This document shows, piece by piece, positions 60,916-64,000 of a DNA stretch of 64,000 nucleotides. The notes beneath the pieces were generated by a model, which made no database searches, had not been told where the DNA came from, and worked only from the letters and a program-made list of their open reading frames with translations. The position numbers and the translations under genes were made by a program. Position 1 is the first letter of the stretch. The number at the start of each line of letters is the position of its first letter. This DNA is from JADJYF01 sp965278995 (GTDB taxonomy: Bacteria; Pseudomonadota; Gammaproteobacteria; Ga0077536), in NCBI GenBank assembly GCA_965278995.1, contig OZ257136.1, positions 3,906,001 to 3,970,000 of the forward strand. Reading direction: 5' to 3'.

Positions 60916-62192
60916 TTGAACTCGCCGCCGAAGTTGACGATGCCATCCCATTCGGTTGGCCGTTCGCGGCCGTGCATCCGTGCCAGCATGATCTCGTAGT
61001 AAGGCGCCGCGGCCGCGCTGTCGCGCAGCGCGGTGAACTGCGCGCGCGCATCGACCCAGGCGCCGGCGTAGTAGGCATTCAGTGCGGCTTGATGTCGGGC
61101 ATCCAGTGCGCCGTCCTGCGCCGTAGCCGAGACCGGTTCGTACACGCGAGTTGCGCGACCTTTACCTTTGACACGCACGTGATCGAGCTCGCGGCAGACC
61201 AGTCCGGCACAGGCAGCACGCGTCGCATCGCCGATCAGGATCGCCGCACCGTAGTAACGGGTCAACGCTTCGAGTCGTGCGGCAAGATTGACGGCATCGC
61301 CCAACACCGTATAAGCGACGCGAAAACGCGAACCCATGTTGCCGACATTCATCATGCCGCTGTTGATGCCGATACCAATGGTCAGTTCGGGCCAACCGCG
61401 GCGAGCGCAATCGGCACGCACCTGGACCATCTGCGCCTGCATGGCGAGCGCGGCGGCGACAGCGCGACTGGCATGGTCTTCCTGTGGCAGCGGTGCGCCC
61501 CAGAACGCCATGATCGCATCGCCGATGTATTTATCGATGGTGGCACCGTGACGATGCAATACGGCTGTCATCGCCGTCAGATAGAGATTCAACATTTCGG
61601 CCAGCGCCTGCGGTTCGAGGTGCTCGGCAATCTGTGAAAAGCGCTGAATATCGCAAAACAGCACAGACAACTCGCGCGCCTGCCCGGCCATGGAAAAAGC
61701 GAGCGGGTTGCGATTGATTTCGGCCACCAGTGTCGGCGGCACATACTGGCCGAAAGCGGCAATCAGCTTCTGGCGCTCGTGCGTCTCGATGAAATAGCTG
61801 ACCAGCACATTCACGGCGAACAGCATCAGGATGGTAAGCAGGGTGTACTCCATCGGTATCAGCGGTGGCGGCAACGGAACCGCCCAGGCGACGTAGAACG
61901 GCGGCAACATGGCCGCGAACGTCAGCATCGACGCCGCCACCGGCGACAACAGCGGCAGCGCCAGCGTCAGCGCTGCGCCTAACACCAGAAACACCAGCAC
62001 GTCGGCACGCAGCAGGGTGGCGAGCAAATGTCCGTCGAGCAGTTGGGTGAGCAGTGCGCCGTGAACGCGCATGCCGGCAAGACCGAAGTTGATGTTGAAC
62101 AGGCCGAAAGCATTGCCGAGAAAAATCAGCAGCACGGCCAGCAGCAGCAGGGAACGCGCACGGTAGGTAGCGGATGCCCGCAGCGAGTTCAT
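60882..62192 (-). CDS. Membrane class III adenylate/guanylate cyclase
   Basis: About 436 residues from ATG 62192 (GGAAG site). Four to five membrane helices in residues 12-130 replace the CHASE2 domain often found in such enzymes. The cyclase domain has both metal Asp residues (LFCDIQRFS and KYIGDAIMAFWGAP), plus the transition-state Asn and Arg in GDAVNLAARLEAL. A TPR-like C-terminal tail follows. It probably makes cAMP; purine specificity cannot be fixed by eye. The frame upstream to 62309 is not coding. Confidence 0.88.
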   Translation of the reverse strand: MNSLRASATYRARSLLLLAVLLIFLGNAFGLFNINFGLAGMRVHGALLTQLLDGHLLATLLRADVLVFLVLGAALTLALPLLSPVAASMLTFAAMLPPFYVAWAVPLPPPLIPMEYTLLTILMLFAVNVLVSYFIETHERQKLIAAFGQYVPPTLVAEINRNPLAFSMAGQARELSVLFCDIQRFSQIAEHLEPQALAEMLNLYLTAMTAVLHRHGATIDKYIGDAIMAFWGAPLPQEDHASRAVAAALAMQAQMVQVRADCARRGWPELTIGIGINSGMMNVGNMGSRFRVAYTVLGDAVNLAARLEALTRYYGAAILIGDATRAACAGLVCRELDHVRVKGKGRATRVYEPVSATAQDGALDARHQAALNAYYAGAWVDARAQFTALRDSAAAAPYYEIMLARMHGRERPTEWDGIVNFGGEFNYSFEPLESGL

Positions 62193-62249
62193 GGCCAGCT
62201 TCCATGCCTGAGCGGTCGTCTGCGCGGGGCGTCGATGTCGCGCGCCGGA

Positions 62250-62281
62250 CGAGATCTCGACAGCACCCTGTCGAGATCTCG
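62250..62281 (+). promoter_or_regulatory. Perfect 14-bp inverted repeat, candidate enhancer site
   Basis: CGAGATCTCGACAG, loop CACC, CTGTCGAGATCTCG. The two arms match over all 14 bases. Its centre is about 95 bp upstream of the -24 element at 62361, the distance usual for binding sites of sigma-54 activators, and 58 bp from the cyclase start. A second hairpin, CACCCTGG-CAA-CCGGGGTG (62312-62330), lies between. A role as a binding site is inferred. Confidence 0.6.
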
Positions 62282-62360
62282 ACACCTGACCCTGCCGAAA
62301 GGCCCCCACGCCACCCTGGCAACCGGGGTGACTGGACGCAGAATCAGGGGCTTATCGTTG

Positions 62361-62376
62361 TGGCACATCGATTGCT
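62361..62376 (+). promoter_or_regulatory. Sigma-54 (-24/-12) promoter of the prepilin gene
   Basis: TGGCAC-ATCGA-TTGCT matches the consensus TGGCAC-N5-TTGCW at every fixed base and in spacing. Transcription would start near 62387, leaving a leader of about 75 bases before the pilin ATG. A 9-bp direct repeat ATCGATTGC (62367-62375, 62381-62389) overlaps it. Confidence 0.85.
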
Positions 62377-62462
62377 ATCTATCGATTGCGAACTTTCGGG
62401 TAGCCGGTGCAAATCATACGACCTGCCCGACCCAGCAATCATCCACAGGATGTGCCCTCAGC

Positions 62463-63176
62463 ATGTGCAATACGCCCCGTCTCCAACGCCAGCAGGGCTT
62501 CACCCTGGTCGAAATGGCTATCGTTCTGGTCATCATCGGGCTCCTGCTCGGTGGCATTCTCAAAGGCGCGGAACTGATCAACAGCGCGCGAGTACGCAAT
62601 ATCGCCGATCAGAATAGCGGCGTGCAGGCCGCCTACTACGGCTTTCTCGATCGTTATCGGCAGCTGCCCGGCGATTGGGGACGAGTAAACGCGGCGCAAG
62701 CAATTCCGGGTGTCACCACTGGCGGTAACGGCAACGGTCGCCTGGATGGCTCCAACCCCTGGGATGAAGGTTTGGCGCTATGGGAGCATCTGTCCAAATC
62801 CGGGTTCGTGCAGGGGAATTTCACCGGCGGCTCAGCGCTGCCGTCGCAGAACGATGTCGACAAGGCCCCGCGCAATGCATTCAACGGTTTCCTCATGCTG
62901 TTTTTTTCGAGCGACTACTACGACCCGGGTACGCCGAGCAGCAAGCTGAATCTCGTGCTCGGCTCCGGCATCCCGGTCAACGTGCTGGCCGAACTCGACC
63001 GCAAGATAGACGATGGCCTGCCGCGTAGCGGCGTCGTACGTCGTAGCGTCACTTCGGGCGGTACTTTCGGCACCATTTCGCAATCGAGCGCCGATTGCGT
63101 CAACGAATCAACGACGCCGCCGACCTGGGATATCGCGACCAATCAACAGCTCTGCAACGCCGTTTACCTGTATTAG
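62463..63176 (+). CDS. Type IV prepilin under sigma-54 control
   Basis: 237 residues from ATG 62463. A 12-residue leader ending QRQQG precedes FTLVEMAIVLVIIGLLLGGILKG, with Glu5, a textbook prepilin. The head begins YYGFLDRYRQLPGDWGRVN and GGNGNGRLDG, a layout frequent in single large pilin-like proteins. One Cys pair near the C-terminus (SADCVNE ... QLCNAVYLY) may form the pilin disulfide loop. It may be the major subunit of, or an alternative subunit for, the adjacent MSHA-like machine. Confidence 0.88.
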   Translation: MCNTPRLQRQQGFTLVEMAIVLVIIGLLLGGILKGAELINSARVRNIADQNSGVQAAYYGFLDRYRQLPGDWGRVNAAQAIPGVTTGGNGNGRLDGSNPWDEGLALWEHLSKSGFVQGNFTGGSALPSQNDVDKAPRNAFNGFLMLFFSSDYYDPGTPSSKLNLVLGSGIPVNVLAELDRKIDDGLPRSGVVRRSVTSGGTFGTISQSSADCVNESTTPPTWDIATNQQLCNAVYLY

Positions 63177-63951
63177 CCGAACGCCACAACCTGAGCCGAC
63201 ACCGCCGACTCCGCTCGCGCTGACCGGCGTCGGACTGCAACGCCGTGGCCGCCGTCTGCTCGAGGGCATTACTTTCACCATCGCGCCAGCTGAAGCTGTC
63301 GGACTGCTCGGCGTCAATGGCGCCGGCAAGACCACCTTGATCCGCAGCATCCTCGATTTGATTCGCATCGATGCCGGCAGCATTACCATTGGCGGGGTTC
63401 GCCATGGCCTGCCCGCCGCACGTCGACATTGCACCTACCTCGCCGAACGTTTCGTGCCGCCGCCGTATGCAACCGGCGCAGAGCTGCTCGCGCATCTGCT
63501 CGCCCTGCATGGGCATAAATTCGATCGCGCGCAGGCCGAGGCAGAAGCACGTGCGCTCGAACTGGACCCTGCCACGCTCGATGCCCGGGCCCGCAACTAC
63601 TCCAAAGGGATGGCGCAGAAACTCGGATTGATCGCCTGCCTGCTGCCGACACCATCACTGTTGATCCTCGACGAACCGATGAGCGGGCTTGACCCGAAAG
63701 CCTGCTCTCTGTTCAAACGCCGGCTCTCGTTACTGCGTCAGCAGGGCACTGCGGTCTTTTTCAGCACCCATCAACTGATGGATGTCGAGCGGATCTGCGA
63801 TCGCCTGCTGGTTCTCGATGGCGGACGACTGTGTTTCGATGGTACCCCACAGGCACTGTTAGCGCAGACTGGGGAACCTGATCTCGAAGCTGCATTTCTA
63901 CGCTGTATAGAATCGAGGGATGGCCACGCGGAGTCGCTGCGAATGGCATAA
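63013..63951 (+). CDS. ABC transporter ATP-binding protein
   Basis: The ATPase domain begins near 63210. Walker A is GVNGAGKTTLIRS, the signature is a degenerate YSKGMAQKLGL, Walker B LLILDEPMSGLDP, and the H loop STHQ. It resembles ATPases of ABC-2 exporters and may pair with the permease at 59391. The only in-frame ATG is at 63013, deep inside the pilin gene; no ATG, GTG or TTG lies between the pilin stop and the domain. The true start may be a rare codon (ATT near 63169) or the long overlapping form may be real. Confidence 0.75.
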   Translation: MACRVAASYVVASLRAVLSAPFRNRAPIASTNQRRRRPGISRPINSSATPFTCISRTPQPEPTPPTPLALTGVGLQRRGRRLLEGITFTIAPAEAVGLLGVNGAGKTTLIRSILDLIRIDAGSITIGGVRHGLPAARRHCTYLAERFVPPPYATGAELLAHLLALHGHKFDRAQAEAEARALELDPATLDARARNYSKGMAQKLGLIACLLPTPSLLILDEPMSGLDPKACSLFKRRLSLLRQQGTAVFFSTHQLMDVERICDRLLVLDGGRLCFDGTPQALLAQTGEPDLEAAFLRCIESRDGHAESLRMA

Positions 63952-64000
63952 AGTTTCTCTTTCCTGCGCCGCTAGGTGTGTCATCGCCGACCAGAGTTTC

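Noticed and set aside
62307..62357. Possible c-di-GMP (GEMM-I) riboswitch: CACGC, GGCAACC and GGACGCA in the right order
   Set aside because: The bases instead form a strong hairpin (CACCCTGG/CCGGGGTG), one A of the conserved GGCAAACC is missing, and the region lies upstream of the sigma-54 promoter, so it would not be in the pilin leader.
1..64000. CRISPR arrays, insertion sequences or rRNA genes
   Set aside because: No regularly spaced repeats, transposase genes or rRNA-like sequence were seen in the window.

Overview
The window reads as chromosomal DNA of a GC-rich member of the Gammaproteobacteria. The evidence is gene order: TPR protein-lolB-ispE-tRNA-Gln-prs-rplY-pth-ychF diverging from prfA-prmC-moeB, 6S RNA next to zapA, ygfB-pepP-ubiH-ubiI, and cytochrome c4/dsbA diverging from engB. 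Genus cannot be told from the sequence; the codon style and LemA/GIDE/PhoX content would fit a Xanthomonadales-, Nevskiales- or Chromatiales-like lineage. The density is normal, with few gaps and many stop/start overlaps.

Layout. (1) 1-5.1 kb, minus strand: a MetE-type methyltransferase running off the left edge, pstS behind a three-repeat Pho box, a diguanylate cyclase, dsbA and cytochrome c4. (2) 5.2-12.2 kb: engB, a run of stem-loops with GGA-rich loops, then rpmE, a DUF3135 gene, xthA, an SH3/coiled-coil membrane protein, oligopeptidase A, a GIDE-domain protein with an EF-hand, and lemA. (3) 12.3-23.1 kb: bfr, a Fur-like box and bfd; moeB, prmC and prfA (hemA is not beside them); then the lolB-to-ychF housekeeping block with tRNA-Gln. 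(4) 23.1-25.8 kb, accessory: a higBA toxin-antitoxin unit lies between a 25-bp exact duplication of the 3' end of ychF, followed by a zinc-ribbon PD-(D/E)XK nuclease-like protein and an orphan ParD antitoxin with a truncated parE. (5) 25.8-42 kb: PhoX-like phosphatase, a two-subunit CoA-transferase-type enzyme, 6S RNA, zapA and a ZapB-like gene, ygfB, pepP, ubiH, ubiI, purC, a vapBC-type pair, then the tkt-gap-pgk-pyk glycolytic operon and metF.

(6) 42.9-64 kb is the most interesting part: an MSHA-like type IV pilus cluster (mshM, L, N, E, G, I, J, K, then a 636-residue PilX/MshP-like pilin and a prepilin). It is bracketed by a sigma-54-activating response regulator and, on the opposite strand, a multi-spanning histidine kinase, both resembling the PrsR/PrsK pair of exosortase systems. 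Further right are an ABC-2 permease, a membrane-anchored unknown, a membrane adenylate/guanylate cyclase, a second prepilin and an ABC ATPase. The second prepilin has a textbook sigma-54 -24/-12 promoter with a perfect 14-bp inverted repeat about 95 bp upstream, placed as an enhancer site would be. MshE has two intact MshEN c-di-GMP-binding motifs. I infer a pilus whose motor responds to c-di-GMP and at least one of whose pilins is switched on by the flanking two-component system.
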